Positions 1 to 5,701 are shown, numbered from the stretch's first letter. The stretch is DNA of 5,701 nt from Phycisphaera sp. (GCA_029287335.1 JARFRI010000397.1:1-5701); one strand, 5' to 3'. Program-made: numbers and translations. Notes: generated by a model not told the origin, from the letters alone.

Positions 1-876
1 GCCGCCGGTGTTGGGGTCGTAGTCGGGGTTGGGGATCTCCTCGGTTTCGCGCTGGGTCGAACGCCAACCAAAGATCGTGTCGTAAGGCCCGCGGTTGGTG
101 ATTTCGTGATCGACCCAACTGGGCAGACGGCCACGGACCACGGGGTTGCGGAAATCGTCGAAGGCGTAGCGCTGCCAGGTGATGCCGCGGTCAAAGGGCG
201 CGACGGCGGCGAGCGTCTCCCCGCCGGAGCCGCGCATGTTGCGTCGGCCGGTCTGGATCGCGGTGTTCTGCGTCAGGTCGCTGAGCTGCTCCATCGTGGC
301 GGTGCTGATCGCGTCGAGCGACTCCATCGCCTTCCACAACTCGCCTCGGCCAAACTCGCTGTCATAGAACGTCATCTCGCGGACGTCGTAGCTACCCAGA
401 TTAAAGAACGCGTCCATGTCCACGAGCTGCCGCTCCTGCTCGCGCAGGTCCTCAGCGATGTCGTCAAGCGTCTGGTCGCCGAGCTCGTCGCCCGTGCCCC
501 GGCTGAGCTGGTCCTCGACGCATTCGAGCGTCGCACGGACATCCAGGAGCGTGTACTCGGTGGCCAGCGGGATCGCGTCGAGCATCTGCACCACCGCGAT
601 AAGCCGAGAGATCTCGACGTTGTTCATCGCCACGGTGTTGAACGACCGGGCGACGTAGCCGGCACCGGAGATCACTGTCGCGTCGGCGGCGGATTGGGTC
701 TGCTGCTGCAACTGCGCGTGTCGGCCGGTGTTGAAGACGTAACCGATCAGCCCGACGATCATAAACCCGCCCAGCAGCGACAGCACCAGTACCGCGCCCC
801 GGCTCTTGGGCGAGCGGCGGGCCAAGCGCTTGTGCGCGGTGCGTGTGGCGGTCGGGTTGTGAAGGGGGGTCTTCAT
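1..876 (-). CDS. TadG-like Flp pilus-assembly membrane protein, C-terminus cut off by the window edge
   Basis: The minus strand is open from an ATG at 876-874 to base 1, 292 codons without a stop, so only the N-terminal part is visible. A basic leader (about residues 12-26, rich in R and K) ends in SRGA, followed by a single hydrophobic helix (about 28-48). Next come VFNTGRHAQLQQQ (47-59) and QSAADATVISGAGYVARS (61-78). This pattern of RGA, one membrane helix, then QxxxDAA-like and SGA segments is typical of the TadE/TadG-like family (Pfam 'Tad', PF13400). Such proteins anchor in the inner membrane with a large periplasmic portion and belong to the tight-adherence (Flp) pilus apparatus. From about residue 80 on the protein is hydrophilic and acidic, and I recognise no further domain. 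The start lies 21 bp after the stop of the TadE-like gene on the same strand, so the two are probably co-transcribed. No Shine-Dalgarno is visible. A long plus-strand reading frame over the same bases is a shadow. The family call is firm; the exact role is inferred. Confidence 0.85.
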   Translation of the reverse strand, partial: MKTPLHNPTATRTAHKRLARRSPKSRGAVLVLSLLGGFMIVGLIGYVFNTGRHAQLQQQTQSAADATVISGAGYVARSFNTVAMNNVEISRLIAVVQMLDAIPLATEYTLLDVRATLECVEDQLSRGTGDELGDQTLDDIAEDLREQERQLVDMDAFFNLGSYDVREMTFYDSEFGRGELWKAMESLDAISTATMEQLSDLTQNTAIQTGRRNMRGSGGETLAAVAPFDRGITWQRYAFDDFRNPVVRGRLPSWVDHEITNRGPYDTIFGWRSTQRETEEIPNPDYDPNTGG

Positions 877-897
877 ATCAATCAATACGCATTCAAA

Positions 898-1809
898 TTA
901 AAATCGGGGGACTTCCGGGGACTCGGGCAGTCGGCGGTCGATGCCCTCGTTGGTCAAGATCGCGCGCGACTCGATCATCGTCCACAGCCCAGGCGGGCCC
1001 GGGCTGTCGCCGTCGCGGCCGGCCGGTGAATACGAGCCCGACTCACCCACCGCCGAGAACACTCGGCTGGCCAGGGGCACGGTCAACGCGAACTCGTGGC
1101 GGACACGGACCGCGATTGCTTCCTTCGGCGAAAAGAGCGTGTAGCTCTCGACGGGCTCGAAGCGGACGGTCTGCGACCCCTCGCCGGGGAAGACGCGCTC
1201 CAGGGTGATTTCGGTGTGGTTGATCGCGTAGTTCAAGCGCTCACCAAGCATCTCATCGACCCAGGCCGGCTGGCTTTTGCCTTGCGAGGAAAACACTTGG
1301 CCGATGCCCGTCACCATCGCGCTGCTCGCGACGCTCGACCCGCTCTCGCGTCCGCTGACCGGCAAGACGCCGAGCACCGCTGCCGAACGGATCGATTCGA
1401 ACTTGCTCGAACTACTCGACGGGTTGAGCTCGTTGATTGCTTCGGATGAGTTGGTGGGGATCTGGACGATCGCGGTGCGTGCGGCGGTGAAGGCCGAGTA
1501 CTGCACGTAGAACAAGCCCGTAAACACCAGCATCGTCTGGATCAACAGCAGTGTCACGATCAACAGGATCGGCGTGACCAAGACGAACTCGATCATCGCC
1601 ACGCCCGAGTCGTCGGCCAAGCGCTGCTTCACCGGCACGCGCCGCACCTGTGCCGACACCGCCCGCAGACGCAAGCCAAGCCAGAGCAACACCGCCATGC
1701 ACAACACCGCAAAGCCAAGCAACCACAGCGCGGGGCCACTGGTCAGTGTCGTCCACCACCAGTCGGCTTGGCCGGTTTGAAGTTGTGCAAGCAGGAACAT
1801 GCCGGGCAT
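898..1809 (-). CDS. TadE-like pseudopilin with an additional N-terminal transmembrane segment
   Basis: This encodes 303 residues from the ATG at 1809. Other possible starts are the ATG at 1800 or an upstream TTG at 1836. None has a convincing ribosome site; I prefer an ATG because the TTG would run through a repeated 8-mer in the leader. A first hydrophobic helix spans about residues 26-48, followed by a basic stretch (RLRAVSAQVRRVPVKQR). Then comes SGVAMIEF (68-75) leading into a second helix (about 76-101) and YSAFTAARTAI. SG-VAMI-EF matches the TadE/TadF pseudopilin motif: cleavage after Gly by a TadV-type prepilin peptidase, then Glu at +5 and an aromatic at +6. The C-terminal 200 residues would be periplasmic and include a five-serine run (131-135) and a Gly/Pro-rich stretch near the end. 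TadE proteins are minor pseudopilins needed for Flp pilus biogenesis. The gene precedes the TadG-like gene by 21 bp. The extra helix before the cleavage motif is unusual; whether the protein is actually processed is not known. Confidence 0.85.
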   Translation of the reverse strand: MPGMFLLAQLQTGQADWWWTTLTSGPALWLLGFAVLCMAVLLWLGLRLRAVSAQVRRVPVKQRLADDSGVAMIEFVLVTPILLIVTLLLIQTMLVFTGLFYVQYSAFTAARTAIVQIPTNSSEAINELNPSSSSSKFESIRSAAVLGVLPVSGRESGSSVASSAMVTGIGQVFSSQGKSQPAWVDEMLGERLNYAINHTEITLERVFPGEGSQTVRFEPVESYTLFSPKEAIAVRVRHEFALTVPLASRVFSAVGESGSYSPAGRDGDSPGPPGLWTMIESRAILTNEGIDRRLPESPEVPRF

Positions 1810-1821
1810 CTCGTTAAGGAT

Positions 1822-1849
1822 TGGGCCAAGCGACAATACACTGGGCCAA
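1822..1849. promoter_or_regulatory. Tandem TGGGCCAA direct repeats, possible operator
   Basis: The octamer TGGGCCAA occurs at 1822-1829 and again at 1842-1849, exactly 20 bp apart. That is about two helical turns, so both copies would face the same side of the DNA. Each copy is centred on a small odd palindrome (TTGG-G-CCAA in the first, TGG-G-CCA in the second). They lie 13-40 bp upstream of the preferred ATG of the TadE-like gene, where a dimeric regulator could control the pseudopilin operon. No matching regulator is in the window and I do not recognise the motif. Chance repetition in a GC-rich leader is possible. Confidence 0.3.
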
Positions 1850-1965
1850 CGTACAAGTTACCGATTCATTTCATCGGCTGAAAGTCATTTGAGCAAAAAT
1901 CCAACAATTAAAAGTAAAAACCAGCCTTTGTATAGCACGTTTGAATGACAAAACGCCATCCACAC

Positions 1966-2931
1966 TCAGAACTTCAGCTCGATGCCGCCGCGGATATAAC
2001 CCGAATCATCTAGGTCCCGCAGGCCCGTGGGGTCGCGCGTGTCGTAGCCGATATCGAACTCCTGGCCGAAGGCGTAACCGCCCGCGACCGTCAGCGCGAC
2101 GCTGGGGCTGATGTCATACGTCAGGCCCAGCTCCAGCCGCTCCTGGCTAAAGAGCAGCCGGCGATTGTCGACGCCGTTGTCGATGGTAAACGCGTCGCTG
2201 CGTCGGACGTAGGCCGCAAAGAATTTGAGGTCTTCGGTTGCCTGATAGGACACCGAGCCGTTGAACGAGAAGAACAGGGCCGAGCGAAGATCGACTGTCC
2301 AGAACGCGTCGGGCTTCCAGGTCAGTCGGCTAAAGGGCAGGCCGATGGCGTAGGTCGTTGTCTCGTTGAGTCGGCTGAAGTAGGTGATCGCGGGCAGCGG
2401 GACATCGGGGAGGAAGACGCGGTTGCCATCGTAGTTCAGGCCAACGAGCCAGCGCGTGTCACGGTCGATTGTCTTGACCGCGAAGAGGTCTGCCTTGCCG
2501 TACCACGCGTCGCCGTCGTTGAACGGGGTGACGCCGGCATAGCCGAGCCCAACCGTATAGCCCATCTGCCATTCGCCCAGCGACTCGCCAAGGTCAACCG
2601 CACCGAAGCTGCCGCCAAAGGCGACCGACACATCGGTCAGGCTGTCGGGCAGCGCCGCGTCGGACGAGCTGATCTCGTACTGCACGAACTCATAGCCGAT
2701 GGATGGGTTGTACGAGCTGTCGGGGTCGAGCCGGACTCGGCCGGTGGAATCGAAGATTGATAAATCGACATCCGCGCCGGTGATGTTGGCTTCGGAGGGT
2801 GTGTAGAAAGCGTTGGCCTTAATCACATTGCCAGACGGCACGAGCATCATGCTGCCGTCCGACTGCGCAAGAGCAGCGTGGGTGGTCAACACCGAGACAG
2901 CCAGACCGGTCGCGTGCAGGGCTCGTTTCAT
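1966..2931 (-). CDS. Secreted outer-membrane beta-barrel protein (DUF6268-like)
   Basis: This encodes 321 residues. The N-terminus is a clear Sec signal peptide: MKRA, a hydrophobic core, then HAALA followed by QSDG, with predicted cleavage after Ala22. The mature part is rich in alternating hydrophobic/polar stretches and aromatic residues with Asp/Gly turns, for example MGYTVGLGYAGV (123-134), TWKPDAFWTVDLRSALFFSF (204-223), LKFFAAYVRR (235-244), RLELGLTYDISPSVALTVAG (265-284) and the final YIRGGIELKF. A terminal phenylalanine preceded by alternating residues is the classical signal for insertion by the BAM complex. Overall length and the C-terminal pattern recall the uncharacterised DUF6268 outer-membrane barrel family; I assign that from memory and with limited confidence. 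No ligand or transport function can be deduced. It sits 81 bp downstream of pgk and 156 bp upstream of the TadE-like gene on the same strand, with no obvious functional tie to either. No Shine-Dalgarno precedes the ATG. The barrel call is solid; the family name is tentative. Confidence 0.85.
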   Translation of the reverse strand: MKRALHATGLAVSVLTTHAALAQSDGSMMLVPSGNVIKANAFYTPSEANITGADVDLSIFDSTGRVRLDPDSSYNPSIGYEFVQYEISSSDAALPDSLTDVSVAFGGSFGAVDLGESLGEWQMGYTVGLGYAGVTPFNDGDAWYGKADLFAVKTIDRDTRWLVGLNYDGNRVFLPDVPLPAITYFSRLNETTTYAIGLPFSRLTWKPDAFWTVDLRSALFFSFNGSVSYQATEDLKFFAAYVRRSDAFTIDNGVDNRRLLFSQERLELGLTYDISPSVALTVAGGYAFGQEFDIGYDTRDPTGLRDLDDSGYIRGGIELKF

Positions 2932-2982
2932 GACACAACTGTAGCACTGAAATTCATGAACCGCCGTGATGACTCGCCCAAA

Positions 2983-2996
2983 CGCGGCAAGCCGCG
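2983..2996 (-). terminator. Possible weak hairpin terminator after pgk
   Basis: Read on the minus strand, CGCGG-CTTG-CCGCG forms a 5-bp, all-GC stem with a four-base loop. It is followed by only three T residues and begins 16 bases after the pgk stop codon. The position suits termination or attenuation between pgk and the beta-barrel gene. The T-run is too short for a confident intrinsic terminator, and in a GC-rich genome such hairpins also arise by chance. Confidence 0.3.
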
Positions 2997-3012
2997 GCGC
3001 TTCATCGAAAAC

Positions 3013-4206
3013 TTACTTGTCGTCCAGCAGATCGACACTCGCAAACGACTTGCCCTCGAGCATCTCCAGCGACGCCCCGCCACCGGTCGAGACGTGCGTG
3101 ACCTGGTCGGCAAAGCCGAGTTGCTCGATCGCCGCGGCCGAGTCGCCGCCGCCAATAATCGAGGTGCTCTCGCTGTCCGCGATCGCCTGGGCCACCGCCT
3201 TGGTGCCTTCATCAAACGGGGCCATCTCAAACACGCCCATCGGCCCGTTCCACACCACCGTCTTGGCACCCTTAACAATCTCCGCGTACTGCTTGGCGGT
3301 CTCCGGACCAATGTCCAGACCTTCAAACCCGTCCGCGATCTCGCCGGCCTTGACGACCTGCTTGTTGCAATCACTGTTAAAGTCGTCGCCGCAGTGCGTG
3401 TCCACCGGCAGGACCAGCTTGTCCCCGCCCTTTGCGATCAACGTCTTGGCAAGCTCGACCTTGTCCTTCTCCACCAGCGACCCGCCGACACTGCCGCCCT
3501 GCGCCAGCGAGAACGTGTAAGCCATCGCCCCGCCGATCAAGACCTTGTCGCACACGCCCAGCAGGTTGTCGATCACGTTGATCTTGTCCGACACCTTCGC
3601 CCCGCCAAGGATCGCCACGAAAGGCCGCTGCGGATTGGCAATCACCTCGGTCAGGTACTTGATCTCTTTATCAACAAGGAAGCCCACCACCGCAGGCTTG
3701 CCGACGTGCTTCATCGCCTTAGGCACCGCGTACATCGATGCCTCCGTCCGGTGGCACGTGCCAAACGCATTGTTGCAGTAGATGTCGCCGAAGGACGCGA
3801 GGGTGTAGTTGTAGTTCTCGTCGTCGCCCTTCTTCTCGCCAGCATTGAAGCGAACGTTCTCAAGCACCAGCACCTGCCCGGGCACCAGCGCATCAGCCTT
3901 GGCATGCGCATCATCGCCATCGGTATCGATCGCCATCTGCACCACGCCCTCGCCAAGCAATTCACCTAAGCGATCCGCCGCGGGCTTAAGCGAGTACTGC
4001 GGGTCCGGCTCACCCTTGGGCCGACCCAGGTGCGCCATCAAGACGACGCTCCCGCCGCCATCAAGGACGTGCTGGATGGTTGGCAAGGCCATAACGATCC
4101 GCCGATCGTCGGTGATCGCGCCGTCCTTGAGCGGGACGTTAAAGTCCACGCGCATGAGGACTTTTTTGCCGGTGACATCGAGATCTGCAATGGTTTTCTT
4201 AGCCAT
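3013..4206 (-). CDS. pgk: Phosphoglycerate kinase
   Basis: This cytoplasmic glycolytic enzyme transfers phosphate between 1,3-bisphosphoglycerate and ADP, giving 3-phosphoglycerate and ATP, and works in reverse in gluconeogenesis. The product is 397 residues, the usual bacterial length. In order, the family landmarks are RVDFNVP (19-25), DDRRI (33-37), HLGRPKG (59-65), LENVRF (115-120), FGTCHR (148-153), GGAKVSDK (201-208), GGAMAYTF (225-232), the hinge/nucleotide segment WNGPMGVFE (319-327), GGGDSAAA (352-359) and STGGGASLE (373-381). The substrate-binding arginines of the N-domain and the glycine-rich nucleotide loops of the C-domain are all present, so the enzyme should be active. An in-frame ATG at 4233 exists, but the start at 4206 is chosen because AAAGGAG lies six bases before it and [10 protein letters not shown] matches the normal N-terminus. 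One oddity is NNAFGT at 145-150, where most bacterial enzymes have NDAFGT. It is divergent from ygfZ across a 154-bp gap. Confidence 0.98.
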   Translation of the reverse strand: MAKKTIADLDVTGKKVLMRVDFNVPLKDGAITDDRRIVMALPTIQHVLDGGGSVVLMAHLGRPKGEPDPQYSLKPAADRLGELLGEGVVQMAIDTDGDDAHAKADALVPGQVLVLENVRFNAGEKKGDDENYNYTLASFGDIYCNNAFGTCHRTEASMYAVPKAMKHVGKPAVVGFLVDKEIKYLTEVIANPQRPFVAILGGAKVSDKINVIDNLLGVCDKVLIGGAMAYTFSLAQGGSVGGSLVEKDKVELAKTLIAKGGDKLVLPVDTHCGDDFNSDCNKQVVKAGEIADGFEGLDIGPETAKQYAEIVKGAKTVVWNGPMGVFEMAPFDEGTKAVAQAIADSESTSIIGGGDSAAAIEQLGFADQVTHVSTGGGASLEMLEGKSFASVDLLDDK

Positions 4207-4212
4207 GTTGTG

Positions 4213-4219
4213 CTCCTTT
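4213..4219 (-). promoter_or_regulatory. Strong Shine-Dalgarno site of pgk
   Basis: On the minus strand AAAGGAG is followed by six bases and then the ATG at 4206. This settles the pgk start in favour of 4206 over the in-frame upstream ATG at 4233. It is the only strong Shine-Dalgarno sequence among the five gene starts in the window, which fits high expression of a glycolytic gene. Confidence 0.85.
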
Positions 4220-4231
4220 GTTGAACGGGGC

Positions 4232-4237
4232 ATCTTA
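4232..4237 (-). promoter_or_regulatory. Candidate -10 element for pgk
   Basis: TAAGAT on the minus strand (4237 to 4232) resembles a sigma-70 -10 hexamer and would start transcription near 4225, giving a leader of about 20 bases that just includes the Shine-Dalgarno. No good -35 hexamer is found at the expected spacing, so the call is weak. Confidence 0.25.
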
Positions 4238-4262
4238 CAGGATCGCGACAGATGAATCTCCC

Positions 4263-4337
4263 GTTAGCCTGCGGGCTTGTCCCGCCGATTCTGACCGGAT
4301 GCTCATGCGAATTGGCGGGACAAGCCCGCCGACTAAC
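4263..4337. repeat. REPIN-like inverted pair of palindromic repeats between divergent genes
   Basis: Arms at 4263-4290 and 4310-4337 are inverted copies of each other: 25 of 28 positions pair by Watson-Crick rules, one more is a G-T wobble, and the core 16-mer gcgggcttgtcccgcc (4271-4286) is perfectly matched at 4314-4329. A 19-base spacer separates them. Each arm is also a hairpin on its own: GCGGG-CTTGT-CCCGC on the left (5 bp) and GGCGGG-ACAAG-CCCGCC on the right (6 bp). Each has an outward-lying GTTAG head on the 5' side of its hairpin strand. A short 5' head plus a GC hairpin is the plan of REP sequences, and two in inverse orientation with a short spacer is the plan of a REPIN, a non-autonomous element usually moved by a RAYT (Y1-type) transposase. 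No RAYT gene is in the window. A bidirectional regulatory or transcription-blocking structure is the alternative. Confidence 0.7.
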
Positions 4338-4348
4338 CAAACCGCTAC

Positions 4349-4354
4349 GATAAT
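4349..4354 (+). promoter_or_regulatory. Candidate -10 element for ygfZ, possibly giving a leaderless mRNA
   Basis: GATAAT lies seven bases before the ygfZ ATG at 4361, and an overlapping TACGAT is at 4346-4351. A start site at the usual distance would fall on or next to the ATG, so the transcript would be leaderless. That agrees with the lack of any Shine-Dalgarno in the bases before the ATG. The -35 region would fall inside the inverted-repeat element and has no recognisable hexamer. This is inference from position only. Confidence 0.25.
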
Positions 4355-4360
4355 CCACCC

Positions 4361-5551
4361 ATGCAAAACCACCTCGAACAACTCGGTGCCGATCTCATTG
4401 GCTACGGCCCAGACGACTCGGCCGTCGCGCTCGCCGACTCCTTTGGCGCCTTTGAGGCCGAATACGCCGCCATCCGTCGCCACGTCGGGATCCTCCACCT
4501 CCCACAGACCGGCCTGATCAAAATCACCGGCAACGACGTCAAGCCCTTCCTCCACAACATGCTCTCGCAAAACGTCAACGCCATGACCGGCGGGCAAACC
4601 CAGCGTACCTTCCTCCTCGACGCAGAAGGCCACGTCCTGGCCGACGCGTACCTCCACCACGGCGACGCCTCGACCTGGCTCGAATTGGACCGCTTCGATA
4701 TCGCCTCGACGATCAAGACACTCGACAGCAGACTGTTCACCGAAGATGTCACGCTCGAAAACATCGCCGACGACAAAACCGTGATCGCCTTGATCGGCCC
4801 GGCTGCTTCGCAACTGCTCGCCAAGGTCGCCTCGCACACCATCGATAGCATGACCATCGACGACATCACCAAGATGCCCGACACGACGCACGTCGTCATG
4901 ATCGGCGACGCCCCTGTCTCCGTCTGCCGACGCGACCTGGGCCAAACCCTTGGCCTGAGATTGTTCGTGCCGACGGACCAAGCCGAGGCGATCCATCAGA
5001 CGCTGCTTGATGCCGCGGGCTACGAGGCCAACGCCGAGGTCGATGCGGACTTCGCACAGCGCCGCCGCGACTCGCTGCGTGGCCGACCCGTCGGGTGGTC
5101 GGCCTACAACACCGCGCGGATCGAATCGGGCCAAGCCATCTACCACATCGACTTCGGCCCAGACTCCCTCCCCGCCGAGGCCGGCGAAGACGCCTTCAAG
5201 AACGCCGTGTCCCTGACCAAAGGCTGCTGGCTGGGCCAGGAAGCCGTCGCGCGCATGCACAACCTTTCGCACCCCAAACGCTTGCTGGTTGGACTCAAAT
5301 TAGCTGCCGACCAACTACCCGTCGCCGGCTCACAGGTCTTCGAACTCGACCCCGACAAGCGCGCCAAAGCCCCGCGTGGCGGACAGGTCGGCGGCATCAC
5401 CAGTTCAACCCTGTCGCCTTTACTTGGACGCACAGGCCTGGCCTTCGCCGTGATGAAATGGGGCCGGCACAAACCGGGCACCAAAGTCGCCGTCGCCGTC
5501 GATGGCGAAATGGTCCAAGCCGAGGTCAGCGGGCTGTACTTCGCGGGGTGA
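4361..5551 (+). CDS. ygfZ: YgfZ/GcvT-family folate-binding protein (iron-sulfur cluster maintenance)
   Basis: The 396-residue product has the GcvT-like fold of the YgfZ family. The N-terminal part contains RRHVGILHLPQTGLIKITGN (39-58) and FLHNMLSQNV (63-72), the usual opening of aminomethyltransferase-like folate-binding domains. The diagnostic YgfZ signature KGCWLGQE is at 287-294 with its conserved Cys289, followed by HPKRLLVGLKL, which begins the C-terminal barrel. A late GxxxGxITSS segment is also typical. YgfZ uses tetrahydrofolate and helps form or repair certain Fe-S enzymes such as the tRNA methylthiotransferase MiaB; it does not carry out glycine cleavage. The KGC motif separates it from true GcvT, and no other glycine-cleavage genes (gcvH, gcvP) are nearby. 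The protein is somewhat longer than the E. coli one, with an extended N-terminus of about 35 residues. The ATG at 4361 has no Shine-Dalgarno. It is divergent from pgk and followed by a repeat-rich gap. Confidence 0.93.
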   Translation: MQNHLEQLGADLIGYGPDDSAVALADSFGAFEAEYAAIRRHVGILHLPQTGLIKITGNDVKPFLHNMLSQNVNAMTGGQTQRTFLLDAEGHVLADAYLHHGDASTWLELDRFDIASTIKTLDSRLFTEDVTLENIADDKTVIALIGPAASQLLAKVASHTIDSMTIDDITKMPDTTHVVMIGDAPVSVCRRDLGQTLGLRLFVPTDQAEAIHQTLLDAAGYEANAEVDADFAQRRRDSLRGRPVGWSAYNTARIESGQAIYHIDFGPDSLPAEAGEDAFKNAVSLTKGCWLGQEAVARMHNLSHPKRLLVGLKLAADQLPVAGSQVFELDPDKRAKAPRGGQVGGITSSTLSPLLGRTGLAFAVMKWGRHKPGTKVAVAVDGEMVQAEVSGLYFAG

Positions 5552-5576
5552 TCGTTAAGGCAGCGCTTCGCTTCAC

Positions 5577-5701
5577 CACAGAGGCACCGAGAACGCAGAG
5601 AACACAGAGCAAGGCAAAATACAATTCTGGGGAAGACGAGGAATATGAAATTGATGGCGACCTGAAAACACCATCCTAAGTGGATGGTTTTCTCTGTGCC
5701 C
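5577..5701. repeat. CAGAG-rich dispersed-type intergenic repeat, possibly cut by the window edge
   Basis: CAGAG or near-copies begin at 5579, 5587 (CCGAG), 5596 and 5605, a period of 8-9 bases, in the style of the 'ccacagaggcac...cacagag' sequences found scattered between genes in many environmental bacteria. The heptamer CACAGAG at 5603-5609 (also 5577-5583) reappears as its reverse complement CTCTGTG at 5692-5698, so the stretch may be an element of about 125 bp or more with inverted ends. The middle (5614-5669) is AT-richer than the flanking genes and shows no gene. The similarity to dispersed repeats is from memory; copy number cannot be judged here. Confidence 0.5.
5670..5691 (+). terminator. 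Hairpin with T-run, possible terminator of ygfZ
   Basis: ACCATCC (5670-5676) pairs perfectly with GGATGGT (5682-5688) around the loop TAAGT, and the second arm runs into TTTT (5688-5691). Upstream A residues can extend the stem with a bulged C. It lies 118 bases after the ygfZ stop, which is far for a dedicated terminator, and it sits inside the repeat-like region. It could therefore be part of that element instead. Confidence 0.4.

Noticed and set aside
106..1029. Plus-strand open frame of 307 codons
   Set aside because: It is antisense to the TadG-like gene and the end of the TadE-like gene, and its translation is Arg/Val/Ala/His-rich with no domain or signal, as expected from a GC-rich shadow frame.
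1861..1877. Small hairpin CCGAT-(7)-ATCGG as a terminator between the barrel and TadE-like genes
   Set aside because: It has only five base pairs and no T-run on either strand. It is closer to the downstream gene start than to the barrel stop.
1880..1965. Promoter in the AT-rich gap before the TadE-like gene (TATACA and T-rich tracts on the minus strand)
   Set aside because: No -35 hexamer occurs at 16-18 bp spacing and no GG-N10-GC sigma-54 pattern was found. AT-richness alone is not enough.
2953..2960. Eight-base palindrome TTCATGAA upstream of the barrel gene
   Set aside because: Single short palindrome with no second copy nearby; expected by chance.
2878..3969. Plus-strand open frame of 363 codons
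   Set aside because: It is antisense to pgk, which is unambiguous. The translation is rich in Arg, His, Val and Leu without recognisable motifs.
4207..4233. N-terminal extension of Pgk starting at the ATG at 4233
   Set aside because: The strong Shine-Dalgarno at 4213-4219 would lie inside the coding sequence, and the extra nine residues do not match the usual Pgk N-terminus.
4235..5272. Minus-strand open frame of 345 codons
   Set aside because: It is antisense to ygfZ and runs through the inverted repeat. The Gly/Val/Asp-rich translation shows no family features.
5095..5679. Plus-strand open frame of 194 codons overlapping the end of ygfZ
   Set aside because: It is a +1-type shadow of ygfZ that continues into the CAGAG repeat. 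The TEAPRTQRTQ stretch is just the translated repeat.

Overview
This window looks like part of a chromosome from a moderately GC-rich Gram-negative bacterium. I infer Planctomycetota, probably near the Phycisphaerae. The grounds are the combination of TadE/TadG-like pseudopilin genes, a lone outer-membrane beta-barrel gene and planctomycete-flavoured housekeeping proteins, together with weak or absent Shine-Dalgarno sequences at most starts. No rRNA or other phylogenetic marker was available to test this.

Layout. Four genes lie on the minus strand, read from right to left: pgk (4206-3013), a secreted outer-membrane beta-barrel protein (2931-1966), a TadE-like pseudopilin with an extra N-terminal membrane segment (1809-898), and a TadG-like membrane protein whose C-terminus runs off the left edge (876-1). 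One gene, ygfZ/gcvT-like (4361-5551), is on the plus strand and divergent from pgk. All of the window except five short gaps is coding: 877-897, 1810-1965, 2932-3012, 4207-4360 and 5552-5701.

How the genes relate. The TadE-like and TadG-like genes are 21 bp apart, co-oriented, and almost certainly one transcription unit for envelope pseudopilin components. The rest of any Tad/Flp system would have to lie to the left, outside the window. The barrel gene is separated from them by 156 bp and may be unrelated. pgk is the glycolytic phosphoglycerate kinase and has the only strong Shine-Dalgarno sequence in the window. YgfZ is a folate-dependent iron-sulfur-cluster maintenance protein. The pgk-ygfZ pairing looks like a shared divergent intergenic region, not a functional link.

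Non-coding interest. The 154-bp pgk/ygfZ gap contains a long, nearly perfect inverted repeat (4263-4337). Each arm is itself a small palindrome, so the whole has the architecture of a REPIN (two inverted REP sequences). The right edge (5571-5701) carries a CAGAG-rich short repeat, a hairpin with a T-run and an inverted CTCTGTG, resembling a dispersed intergenic repeat. Two exact copies of TGGGCCAA, 20 bp apart, sit just upstream of the TadE-like start. I see no CRISPR array, tRNA, rRNA, transposase, or defence system. The most unusual protein feature is the pseudopilin-like cleavage motif located after an additional transmembrane segment.
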